This document shows, one piece after another, positions 16,825-23,939 of a stretch of 30,587 nt of DNA (its first letter is position 1; every line of letters starts with the position of its first letter). This DNA comes from Pontibacterium sp049599735 (GTDB lineage: Bacteria > Pseudomonadota > Gammaproteobacteria > Pseudomonadales > Balneatricaceae). The translations under genes were made by a program, and so were the position numbers. The stretch lies in assembly GCA_049599735.1 (NCBI GenBank), contig JBMYOX010000042.1, positions 1-30,587 on the forward strand, given 5' to 3'. The notes below the pieces were generated by a model that was given only the letters and a program-made list of their open reading frames with translations, did no database searches and was not told the DNA's origin.

Positions 16825-17309
16825 TATGAATTCCCTTCTATTGTCCAGTGGCCACTTTTACCGCCTTTTTTCTCCAGCAGCTTCACCGTACTAATCACCA
16901 TGCCTTTATCCACAGCTTTGCACATATCATAAATGGTCAGGGCCGCTACTGATGCTGCGGTCAGTGCTTCCATTTCCACACCGGTTTGCCCGGCCAGCTT
17001 GCAGGTGGCAAAAATTTCCACGCTGCTCCGCTCAGAGCACGGCAGCAGCTCCACTTTCACTTTACTCAGCATAAGCGGGTGGCAAAGCGGAATCAGCTGA
17101 CTGGTCTGCTTGGCCGCCTGAATACCTGCGATACGGGCAACAGCCAGCACATCCCCTTTTTTATGGCCCCCTTCGGTAATCAGCGCGAGCGTTTCCGGCA
17201 ACATTTGTACTTCTGCATAAGCGGTGGCTTCACGACTGGTCACGGCCTTTTCAGACACGTCCACCATATTGGCATTACCCTGATCATCCAGGTGAGTCAA
17301 ATGGCTCAT
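16824..17309 (-). CDS. moaC: Cyclic pyranopterin monophosphate synthase
   Basis: MoaC converts the MoaA product 3',8-cyclo-GTP to cyclic pyranopterin monophosphate. I start it at the ATG at 17309, which overlaps the upstream stop as TGATG and has GAGGG about 6 nt upstream; a GTG one codon earlier is also open. With this start the length is 161 residues and the catalytic D128 and K131 in 'YDMCKAVDKGM' have exactly the E. coli numbers. Also visible: 'MVDVSEKAVTSREATA' and 'QTSQLIPLCHPLMLSKV'. It is coupled to the acyltransferase-like gene before it and moaD after it. Confidence 0.96.
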   Translation of the reverse strand: MSHLTHLDDQGNANMVDVSEKAVTSREATAYAEVQMLPETLALITEGGHKKGDVLAVARIAGIQAAKQTSQLIPLCHPLMLSKVKVELLPCSERSSVEIFATCKLAGQTGVEMEALTAASVAALTIYDMCKAVDKGMVISTVKLLEKKGGKSGHWTIEGNS

Positions 17310-18427
17310 CACAACCCTCGCAGCTTATCCTGATTAATCACCGGATTGGCATACATCCGGCGTAAAATGTCTTGTACACCCGGCTCCAGATCGGCCAGAC
17401 GGCTTTCAAACTCAACCTGCTCATCCTCTGAAGTCGACTCGGTGCGCCCTGCGGCAATCATATTCGAGCTGTGCAGGTGGTAATTAGTCAGAATCTGACG
17501 GTCAATTTCCTGTGCCAGAGATTCCGGCGTTTCATAGTCACCCCGAATCACTTCACCAAAAGCCACATGCACATTACCTTTCTGACCGGTAATACCTTTC
17601 ACGATGCTTTCGATATCTTCGTACTGCCCTTTTTCATAGCATCCGTCTTTCTGCAAGGCATACAACTCTTTCGCTTTAAGGACATCACAAGGATCATACT
17701 GGTAAGAGATAGAGACAGGTACTATATTCAGGCGTGACATAGCCTCGCTGAAGCTGCGTTTCTGCTTGCGATGTGCCATATAGAACATTTTTAAAATAGT
17801 CGGATCGGTCTGATCGTTGCCGTCTTTAGCACGCCCTTCACGCTGGGCAATCCAAACCGAATGCCCATCCTGAATGCTGTGGTCGATATAAGAGGACAGC
17901 TGGGTCAGCGCTTTCATCACTTCTCGCGGGGCCGTTGCCGAGCGGTTAACAATAAAGCTTTTATTCAGACGCATCAGATCAGAAATATAATCTTTGCTCA
18001 GCAGGTTATCCCCGATGGCGATACGCAGTGTATCCAGCCCCATCTGGTGATGAATCCAGTTAACAAAGGCCGGGTCCATGGCGATATCACGGTGATTCGA
18101 GATAAAGAGATAAGACTCATCCGGATCCAGCTCATCAATGCCGGTACAGGTCAGATTGGCCGTTGTACGCGCAATCATCTTTTCCATGTACTTAGCCACC
18201 AGCGTCTGAAAATCGCGCACATTTTCAAGCTCCCCGACCTCCCTCGCCAGAGCAATACGCACAACCGGGCGCAGAACCCAGCCTAAGTATTTGCTCATAC
18301 CCGGAAACTGGTAGCTGGTAATCGCAGAGATCAGTTCATTGTTATATAGCAGCCGGTTCAGTACTCCGGCTACTTCCTGATCTTTATAGGGGCGAATCTC
18401 CCGGTACGGATCCTGCTGCTCTGTCAT
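17309..18427 (-). CDS. Glycerol acyltransferase-like (LPLAT superfamily) protein, variant motifs
   Basis: A 372-residue soluble-looking protein (no clear membrane segment) with an acyltransferase core. Residues 106-120 read 'YLFISNHRDIAMDPA', resembling the NHxxxxD motif but with H112 and D118 separated by five residues instead of four. 'GDNLLSKDYISDLMRLNKSF' and 'IVNRS' resemble motif II, and 'AQREGRAKDGND' (about 195-205) occupies the place of FPEGTRS. Homologues are usually annotated as 1-acylglycerol-3-phosphate acyltransferase; I do not know an experimentally fixed substrate. Its stop overlaps the moaC ATG, so it is translationally tied to molybdopterin synthesis genes, and a second acyltransferase gene ends the same run. 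Function in cofactor synthesis is not implied by sequence. Confidence 0.7.
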   Translation of the reverse strand: MTEQQDPYREIRPYKDQEVAGVLNRLLYNNELISAITSYQFPGMSKYLGWVLRPVVRIALAREVGELENVRDFQTLVAKYMEKMIARTTANLTCTGIDELDPDESYLFISNHRDIAMDPAFVNWIHHQMGLDTLRIAIGDNLLSKDYISDLMRLNKSFIVNRSATAPREVMKALTQLSSYIDHSIQDGHSVWIAQREGRAKDGNDQTDPTILKMFYMAHRKQKRSFSEAMSRLNIVPVSISYQYDPCDVLKAKELYALQKDGCYEKGQYEDIESIVKGITGQKGNVHVAFGEVIRGDYETPESLAQEIDRQILTNYHLHSSNMIAAGRTESTSEDEQVEFESRLADLEPGVQDILRRMYANPVINQDKLRGL

Positions 18428-18517
18428 AATCGCTCTGTATTATCTGGCCAATACTGAAAAAAGGGGCTCATTTTACCGGTTTAGCCCGCAACATACAGCG
18501 TCATAAGACAAGGATCT

Positions 18518-18548
18518 GCTGAATAAGCCCTGCAAAGCCGTCAAAACC
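18518..18548 (+). repeat. Short dispersed repeat, compact copy (moeA/acyltransferase gap)
   Basis: Three blocks, GCTGAATAAGC (18518-18528), CCTGCAAAGCC (18529-18539) and TCAAAACC (18541-18548), recur in the same order and orientation just after uvrA (27557-27607). This copy lacks the left hairpin arm. It lies in the 164-bp gap 18428-18591, which otherwise must hold the promoter for the acyltransferase-moaC-moaD unit; I see no convincing promoter there. Confidence 0.6.
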
Positions 18549-18591
18549 GCCGTTAGTTCCGGCACCCAAGCACAAGGGTTTAAGTCAGTCG

Positions 18592-19809
18592 TTAATTCAG
18601 AAGTTCTGAAAACGGAATAAATTCTACCAAATCACCTTCTTTAACCCGGGTATCAGGCGCAATGACCGCCAGACCATTAGCCCAGCTGGCTGATGACAAC
18701 ATACCGGAGCTCTGATTTGCACAAGGTTTGACACGGCCCTCTTCAAAGCGCGCCCGCATATACTCCTGACGCCCAATGGCTCTGTCACGCACAAAACCTG
18801 CGGGGGCTTTCATTATCAGGGGTGCCTCGACCTTAGCCCCCTGCTGCTTCAGCAGACAGGGCCTGGCCAGCAGGCAGAAAGTCACCAGACTGGACGCCGG
18901 ATTGCCCGGCAAACCAAAGAAAGGCACACCCAGTACCTGCCCGTAAGCCAGAGGTTTACCCGGTTTGATCTTAATTCGCCAGAGATCCAACTGACCCAGC
19001 TTTTCCACCACCGCTTTAACATGGTCTTCTTCCCCGACAGAAACACCGCCGGTGCTAAGAATCAGGTCTGCGCTGGCAGCAGCTTCACGTAATGCCCGTT
19101 CGGTATCTTCAGCCGTATCCCGGACATTATCTAACGCAATGACCTGCATACCCAGCTTCTGTAACAGACCCGCCAGCAAAAAGCGGTTGGAGTTGTATAT
19201 CTGCCCCGGTGCCAGCGGCACACCTGGCTCCACCAGCTCATCACCGGTGGAAAGCACTGCCACACGCAATGGCTTGTAAACCTTGATCACCGATAAGCCG
19301 GTAGAGGCCAGCACACCCAGATCCGCAGGCTGAAGACGGGTGCCTGCGGGCAGCACCGGGCTGCCTTTTAAAAGATCCTGTCCTTTAGGGCGGATATTCT
19401 GATTCAGCTTAACCCCGGCCGGGAAAACCACCTGCCCGTTCTCCAAACGTGTTTGTTCCTGCATCACCACCGCATTAGCGCCTGCCGGAATTTCTGCCCC
19501 GGTAAAAATACGGGCACAGCTACCGGGCAGCAGCGTTTGTGGTGCCTGACCTGCCGCAATACGCTGACTGACCGACAACCGCGTTTCGTGCACCTCATTC
19601 ACATCCGCGATATTCAGCGCATAGCCATCCATACTGCTGTTATCAGCAGGTGGCACATTCACCGCGGCAAGCGGGCTATCGACCAGAATACGTCCAACGG
19701 CTTCAGACACCAGTACAGTTTCTGTGCTGGCGGAGACGGGTGTCTGTGCCAGCAACCGCGCCAGCGCCTCTTCGATTGGCATCAGGCCTGGTGAATCACA
19801 TGCGCTCAT
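18592..19809 (-). CDS. moeA: Molybdopterin molybdenumtransferase
   Basis: MoeA inserts molybdate into adenylylated molybdopterin. The 405-residue product has the N-terminal MoeA domains with 'VPPADNSSMDGYAL' near residue 52 and 'RIFTGAEIPAGANAVVMQE', then the MoaB/MogA-like domain with 'VAVLSTGDEL', 'NSNRF', 'LSTGGVSVGEEDH' and 'FFGLPGNPASS', and a C-terminal beta domain. It begins 11 nt after the moaB stop. A 164-bp gap separates it from the next gene on the strand, so moaA-moaB-moeA and acyltransferase-moaC-moaD-plsC are probably two units. Confidence 0.95.
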   Translation of the reverse strand: MSACDSPGLMPIEEALARLLAQTPVSASTETVLVSEAVGRILVDSPLAAVNVPPADNSSMDGYALNIADVNEVHETRLSVSQRIAAGQAPQTLLPGSCARIFTGAEIPAGANAVVMQEQTRLENGQVVFPAGVKLNQNIRPKGQDLLKGSPVLPAGTRLQPADLGVLASTGLSVIKVYKPLRVAVLSTGDELVEPGVPLAPGQIYNSNRFLLAGLLQKLGMQVIALDNVRDTAEDTERALREAAASADLILSTGGVSVGEEDHVKAVVEKLGQLDLWRIKIKPGKPLAYGQVLGVPFFGLPGNPASSLVTFCLLARPCLLKQQGAKVEAPLIMKAPAGFVRDRAIGRQEYMRARFEEGRVKPCANQSSGMLSSASWANGLAVIAPDTRVKEGDLVEFIPFSELLN

Positions 19810-19820
19810 AAAAACTCCTG

Positions 19821-20360
19821 TCAGTCTGCGTGCTGTTCGCGGTGTTTCAGCAACATCGCCACAAAGTTACAGGGGCCGTGACGGTTATCCAGCTGATCGG
19901 CAATCACCTTATCCCAGCCCGTTCGACAGGCACCGGTCGAACCCGGCACACAGAAAATAACCGTGCCATTTGCCAGCCCGCCTAAAGCACGGGACTGAAT
20001 GGTAGAAGTACCAATTTCTTCAAATGACAACTGACGAAACAACTCCCCAAAGCCTTCAATTTCTTTATCAAACAAAGGAGCCATCGCTTCCGGTGTAGAG
20101 TCACGCTTGGTGAAACCCGTACCACCGGTGGAGATCACAACCTGCACCTCAGGGTCAGCAATCCAGCGCGAGGTAACCGCCCGCATCTGGTAGACATCGT
20201 CTTTAACAATCACTTTATCCACCAGCTTATGACCCGCTGCCTGCAGCCGCTCCACCAGCGCCTGACCCGAGGTATCCGTTTCCTCGTTTCGGGTATCTGA
20301 AATAGTTAATACCGCGATGTTTAATGGAATAAACTCAGCGTTGACAGAGGCATGCCCCAT
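19821..20360 (-). CDS. moaB: Molybdenum cofactor biosynthesis protein B (MoaB/Mog family)
   Basis: The MoaB/MogA fold binds molybdopterin; in many bacteria it adenylylates it before MoeA acts. The 179-residue product has 'IAVLTISDTRNEETDTSG', the glycine-rich 'VVISTGGTGFTKRDSTPEA' binding loop and the C-terminal 'FCVPGSTGACRTGWDKVI' with 'RHGPCNFV'. The end of the protein, with CNF near the terminus, fits MoaB better than MogA. AGGAG lies about 9 nt before the ATG. As no mogA is present here, it may supply the adenylylation step for the adjacent moeA (inference). Confidence 0.93.
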   Translation of the reverse strand: MGHASVNAEFIPLNIAVLTISDTRNEETDTSGQALVERLQAAGHKLVDKVIVKDDVYQMRAVTSRWIADPEVQVVISTGGTGFTKRDSTPEAMAPLFDKEIEGFGELFRQLSFEEIGTSTIQSRALGGLANGTVIFCVPGSTGACRTGWDKVIADQLDNRHGPCNFVAMLLKHREQHAD

Positions 20361-20431
20361 AATATGTAACTCCTGGATCGGTTTAAATCGGTATAGGCGG
20401 TCACTCTATCACAAGCGCCACCGCAGAGAAT

Positions 20432-20451
20432 GGCGGTTAGAATTAACCGCC
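20432..20451. other. Perfect inverted repeat across the moaA stop codon
   Basis: GGCGGTTA-GAAT-TAACCGCC: 8-bp arms (20432-20439 and 20444-20451) with a 4-nt loop. The right arm includes the moaA stop codon, so the hairpin would form at the end of the moaA message ahead of moaB. No T-run follows on the minus strand. Confidence 0.65.
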
Positions 20452-21450
20452 GGTCATATTCATAAAACGCAGGATCTGAGGTTCATCATCCAGATCAAAC
20501 CAGTGACGCTCCGGTTTCAGATGCATGGCATCGATGATCGCCTGACGCAAAACAGCCTGATCACCCGGGTGGGTTCTTAGTATGTCGCGCAGATCCATTG
20601 AATGCTCATTACCCAAACAAAGCAGCAGACGGCCTTCCACAGTAACCCTGACACGGTTACATTCACTGCAAAAGTTATGGCTATGGGGTGAGATAAAACC
20701 TACCCGGCTGTCACTGTCCGCCATGCGGTAATAACGGGAAGGCCCTGAGGTACGTTCAGGGGTTGCGACCAGCGGGTAACGCGGTTCAATTAAGGACATC
20801 ACCTCATCACTGGAACAATACACCTCAGCCCGGTCATGCTCTGTAATGCCCCCCAGGGGCATCTCTTCGATAAAGCTGATATCCAACGCTTTCTCGCGCG
20901 CAAATTCGACCAGATCCAACACCTCGTCATCATTGCGGCCTTTCATCACAACAGCATTCAATTTGATACGTTCAAAGCCTGCTTCACGTGCCGCATCAAT
21001 GCCTGCCAGTACCTGATCGAGCTTACCTGTGCGGGTTAAACGACGAAAACGATCTGCCTGAAGGCTATCCAGACTGATATTCAACCGGGAAACCCCTGCC
21101 TCACGCAAATCACCGGCCATGGCGACAAGTTGGGAGCCATTGGTGGTGATCACCTGCTCCACCGGCAATTTTCCAATTTCACGGATCAAGTCCAGCACAC
21201 CCCGGCGCACTAAAGGCTCACCGCCAGTCAGACGGATTTTTTTAACCCCCAGAGATGAGAATGCTGCCGCAACCTGATAGAGTTCCTCGAGTGTTAAGAT
21301 CTGCGACTTAGGCAGGAATTCCATTTTCTCGCTCATGCAATAAACACAACGGAAATCACACCGATCCGTCATGGATAAACGCACGTAATCTACCCGGCGT
21401 CCGAAATCATCAATAAGTGCGCTTTGTTGCGCGGTTGATTGAGTCGTCAT
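20443..21450 (-). CDS. moaA: GTP 3',8-cyclase (radical SAM)
   Basis: MoaA converts GTP to 3',8-cyclo-GTP, the first step of molybdopterin synthesis. From the ATG at 21450 the protein has 335 residues. The N-terminal radical-SAM cluster ligands are C31, C35 and C38 ('CDFRCVYC'), with 'LTGGEPLVR' nearby. The C-terminal second 4Fe-4S cluster, which binds substrate, has C261, C264 and C278 ('FCSECNRVRVT...LLLCLG'). The protein ends MTGG, the conserved catalytic Gly-Gly tail. The frame is open to a TTG 13 codons upstream, but the chosen ATG has CAGG about 7 nt ahead and matches the family start. Leads moaA-moaB-moeA; 82 bp separates it from moaB. Confidence 0.97.
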   Translation of the reverse strand: MTTQSTAQQSALIDDFGRRVDYVRLSMTDRCDFRCVYCMSEKMEFLPKSQILTLEELYQVAAAFSSLGVKKIRLTGGEPLVRRGVLDLIREIGKLPVEQVITTNGSQLVAMAGDLREAGVSRLNISLDSLQADRFRRLTRTGKLDQVLAGIDAAREAGFERIKLNAVVMKGRNDDEVLDLVEFAREKALDISFIEEMPLGGITEHDRAEVYCSSDEVMSLIEPRYPLVATPERTSGPSRYYRMADSDSRVGFISPHSHNFCSECNRVRVTVEGRLLLCLGNEHSMDLRDILRTHPGDQAVLRQAIIDAMHLKPERHWFDLDDEPQILRFMNMTGG

Positions 21451-21555
21451 GAAAAGCCTGCTCTTAGCGCCTTGTTTAGGAAAAGACAAATCTGTACAAA
21501 AAACAGACCGGCACCTTAACAGGGCAATTTAATTTATTATTAGAATTATTCGACA

Positions 21556-21936
21556 ATGACCTATCTGGCAATCAAACATATCCATCTCAGCACAGTCACG
21601 CTCAGCCTCTGCTTTTTCCTGTTCAGAGCTTACTGCATGCTATATCGACCCGAACAACTAAAGCAACGCTGGATACGTATCAGCCCCCATATAATTGATA
21701 GTATTCTGCTGATCAGTGCCGTTATGCTCAGCATCCGATTACAGCAATACCCGGGAGTGGATAGCTGGTTAACAGCTAAAGTCGTCGCGTTACTGCTCTA
21801 TATCGTACTGGGCAGCATTGCGCTAAAACGGGGACGTACTAAAAACATAAGAATTGCCGCACTCGCCGGGGCGCTCTTAAGCGTGGTTTATATCATTCTG
21901 GTGGCACTTCAGCACAATGCCTATCCCTGGTTATGA
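21556..21936 (+). CDS. SirB2-family integral membrane protein
   Basis: A 126-residue hydrophobic protein with four membrane segments, roughly at residues 10-28, 44-62, 72-90 and 98-117. The start 'YLAIKHIHLSTVTLSLCFFLFR' is the signature of the SirB2 family (named from the Salmonella sirB locus; biochemical role unknown). H8 and H10 are the conserved histidines. It is a single gene divergent from moaA, with no good Shine-Dalgarno sequence before the ATG, and its end overlaps the rmlD-like gene by 6 bp on the opposite strand. Confidence 0.85.
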   Translation: MTYLAIKHIHLSTVTLSLCFFLFRAYCMLYRPEQLKQRWIRISPHIIDSILLISAVMLSIRLQQYPGVDSWLTAKVVALLLYIVLGSIALKRGRTKNIRIAALAGALLSVVYIILVALQHNAYPWL

Positions 21937-22860
21937 ATCAGCGGATTGTTTACGTAAATGATAATAATGGCGCACCACTTCGGTAAGGTCGGTACGCCAG
22001 GGACGCTGGCGAATGCCAAAAGTATTCAGCAGTTTTTTGCATTCCAGTATGGATGAATTCGGGCGCTGCACTTCTGTAATGTACTGACGGGCTTTAACGG
22101 CCGTCAGTCTTTCTACCGATAGCTCTTCGTAACCCATCGCCAGGGTAATAATCTCTTTGCAGAAACTATAACGACTGGTGACTTCAGCCCCGCTGTAATG
22201 ATAAGTGCCCCAGGCATCCGCCCCGTTATGTACCTGCTTCAGCACTGCCAGTACAACCCGCGCTACATCCTCCGCCGCTGTTGGACAGCCCAGCCGATCA
22301 TTAACGGCCCGAATCTCTAACTGTGAGCGTGCATGCTCCAGGGTCCGGGTAACATAGTTGTCGCCCAGCTCGCTGAATATCCAGCTAACACGCAGGATAA
22401 TATGCTGGGGCAGCGCACGCCTGAGCGCCTCTTCACCCTGCCATTTGCTATCACCATAAAAGCCCAGGGGTGCCACTTCATCATCTTCCCGGTAACCACT
22501 GTCGTAATGACCATCAAAGACAAAATCACTGGAGATATGCACAACCGGAATCGATAAATCACCACAAGCTGATGCCAGGTTATCCACACCCTTGGTATTC
22601 ACCGCATAACAACGGTCACTTTCATGCTGCGCTGCATCCACCGCATTAAAACCCGCGCAGTTAATCACATAATCTGGCAGATAATGGTCAAGCTGCTCCC
22701 GGATCTTTTCAGGCGAGGTAATATCCAGCTGTTTAGGGTCAAGACCCGTCACTTCAAAAAAAGCATCAACTTCTGCGCTCTGAACAACAGCAGTACCTAC
22801 CTGGCCGGACGCACCGATCACCAGAATTTTAACGGGCTGTGAAAAATTTTCGAACGTCAT
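21931..22860 (-). CDS. RmlD-family dTDP-4-dehydrorhamnose reductase-like protein
   Basis: NAD(P)H-dependent short-chain-type reductase of the RmlD family, 309 residues. The Rossmann motif 'VIGASGQVG' is at about 14-22, 'NCAGFNAVDAAQ' near 67, 'SSDFVFDG' at 110-117 and 'YGDSKWQGE' at 135-143. The predicted catalytic set is S111 (Thr in the classical 'STDYVFDG'), Y135 and K139. No rmlA, rmlB or rmlC, and no polysaccharide genes, are nearby, so a role in dTDP-rhamnose synthesis is not supported by context; the true substrate may be another nucleotide sugar. The stop lies inside the end of the convergent SirB2 gene, leaving no room for a terminator. Confidence 0.8.
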   Translation of the reverse strand: MTFENFSQPVKILVIGASGQVGTAVVQSAEVDAFFEVTGLDPKQLDITSPEKIREQLDHYLPDYVINCAGFNAVDAAQHESDRCYAVNTKGVDNLASACGDLSIPVVHISSDFVFDGHYDSGYREDDEVAPLGFYGDSKWQGEEALRRALPQHIILRVSWIFSELGDNYVTRTLEHARSQLEIRAVNDRLGCPTAAEDVARVVLAVLKQVHNGADAWGTYHYSGAEVTSRYSFCKEIITLAMGYEELSVERLTAVKARQYITEVQRPNSSILECKKLLNTFGIRQRPWRTDLTEVVRHYYHLRKQSADS

Positions 22861-23110
22861 ACGGCAACAAAATCCTTCCGGTAGGACATCTTAACAACCG
22901 TTACTTAACACTCAGCAATGGCCCTTGGTTATCTCGATAATAGAGTTTTATTAAAAGCTGTAAAGCGAAAGCACGAACCAGACATAAAAAAGCAGCAGAA
23001 CCGCTTAGTTTGAAATAAAGACCGGGCTCGAATAATAATGAACGTAAACACAGAACCCTTCAACATCCCGCTATTCAACCGTCGATAGTCCGGCCCATTA
23101 AGACACTTCA
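22861..23110. other. Gene-poor stretch between the RmlD-like gene and the hsdR remnant
   Basis: 250 bp that look AT-richer than their neighbours. A 60-codon frame starting with GTG exists on the minus strand, but it has no recognisable protein pattern. I see no terminator, tRNA or repeat ends. It must contain the RmlD-like gene's promoter; TAAGAT at about 40 bp upstream is the only weak -10 candidate. It may be the far flank of the lost restriction island (inference). Confidence 0.5.
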
Positions 23111-23593
23111 CTATCGCGCATACAAATAGCGCTGAAAACCCACAAAAGTATCACGAATCAGCGCCGGAGAACCAAACTCAGCAGCGGCATCACTGATACT
23201 GCTGTATTTGAGTTCAATTAAGCTGTGCATCTTTTTAGGAGAAAGCTCATTCACCCCGTCGGTTACATATTGCCGCAAGACAAAATCAATAAATTCTTGT
23301 TGTTTGTAATCAGCAAAGGCCTGATTAATAAGTGGTTTAGCGGCCTGAACACGCTCTTCACGGGTATCGGGGTTGCCCCATATCTCACGTAACTGCTCTT
23401 CGTTTTTAAAAAACTGCGGTAACTCACCAAACATACGATCGACCAGTTCTTTTCCGGAAATGGGCTTACCCTCGGCGCTCCAGTACATGACCGATGATAT
23501 ATGCAGAATCTGGCGGGTTTTACCGTCACTTAATGTAATCAGTATCTTTTCATCTTGTTTGCACTCACAAGGGCTTTGTCCACAAAGCTGACA
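23111..23593 (-). pseudogene. hsdR: hsdR remnant: C-terminal part of a type I restriction enzyme R subunit
   Basis: The minus-strand frame reads 'CQLCGQSPCECKQDEKI' (a Cys cluster), then 'LITLSDGKTRQI', 'MYWSAEGKPISGKELVDRMF', 'FKNEEQLREIWGNPDTR', 'KQQEFIDFVLRQYVTDGV' and 'FVGFQRYLYAR' before the stop. This is the order of the EcoEI_R C-terminal domain of HsdR. The nuclease and helicase domains are absent, and about 55-60 residues usually found between 'NPDTR' and the 'REERxxxAK' segment are missing, so there is also an in-frame internal deletion near 23355-23365. The longest frame from an ATG is 125 codons (start 23488) with no ribosome-binding site. Not functional as a restriction subunit. 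Confidence 0.85.
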
Positions 23594-23699
23594 TAAGAAA
23601 CAGCATCCATGACGACTGCCCGGTGTAATCCAGTTCGCTGGAGCAACCGGCGTCTTTATGAAAAATGTCGTCGATGTTTTTAAAGGTTTGTTCGAACAT
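23594..23699 (-). pseudogene. hsdM: hsdM remnant: N-terminus of a type I methyltransferase M subunit
   Basis: From the ATG at 23699 the frame reads 'MFEQTFKNIDDIFHKDAGCS' and 'SELDYTGQSSWMLFL', the characteristic first 35 residues of HsdM. Homology stops there; where HsdM normally continues 'KYLDDLE', the sequence switches to the hsdR cysteine cluster in another frame, and the hsdM frame ends at a TGA at 23565-23567. AAGGGAAG about 9 nt upstream is the surviving ribosome-binding site. The methylase domain with NPPF and all of hsdS are gone. Confidence 0.82.
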
Positions 23700-23758
23700 A
23701 GGTTTGCTGCTTCCCTTATGGCAAATAATTGACGAGATTAGTGCCTGTCTGTCGCGAG

Positions 23759-23780
23759 CTATCAGGGCACTATCAGGGCA
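23759..23780. repeat. Perfect 11-bp tandem duplication upstream of the hsdM remnant
   Basis: CTATCAGGGCA occurs twice head-to-tail (23759-23769 and 23770-23780), 60-80 bp before the hsdM start. It could be the remains of a control site of the lost operon or a simple duplication. The rest of 23700-23868 holds no gene that I recognise. Confidence 0.8.
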
Positions 23781-23859
23781 ATGCTGGACATTAAATGAGG
23801 GTCTGGCTGGGCGTTTACTGGCTTATCCCCGACACGACACATCATCAGCAGATCAGACA

Positions 23860-23889
23860 AAAACAAGAAAGCCCCAACTAATGGGGCTT
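23860..23889 (-). terminator. Rho-independent terminator after ssb
   Basis: AAGCCCC / GGGGCTT stem (23869-23875 with 23883-23889), 7-nt loop, followed on the minus strand by a T-rich tract (TTCTTGTTTTTG). It lies about 50 bp past the ssb stop and isolates ssb from the restriction remnant. Confidence 0.85.
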
Positions 23890-23939
23890 CCGGGTCATTC
23901 AGCTACAGCCAAACGTCACACTTTTATCTATGGTATCCC

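Noticed and set aside
21451..21555. Possible molybdenum-cofactor riboswitch upstream of moaA
   Set aside because: The gap is only about 105 bp, shared with the divergent SirB2-like gene, and I could not recognise the multi-stem structure expected.
22929..23111. 60-codon minus-strand frame after the hsdR remnant
   Set aside because: GTG start, no ribosome-binding site, no recognisable protein pattern and Phe/Arg-rich noise; treated as non-coding.
23111..23488. Reading the 125-codon hsdR tail as an intact small gene
   Set aside because: The homologous frame continues upstream of its ATG, there is no ribosome-binding site, and it lacks the catalytic domains; it is a fragment.
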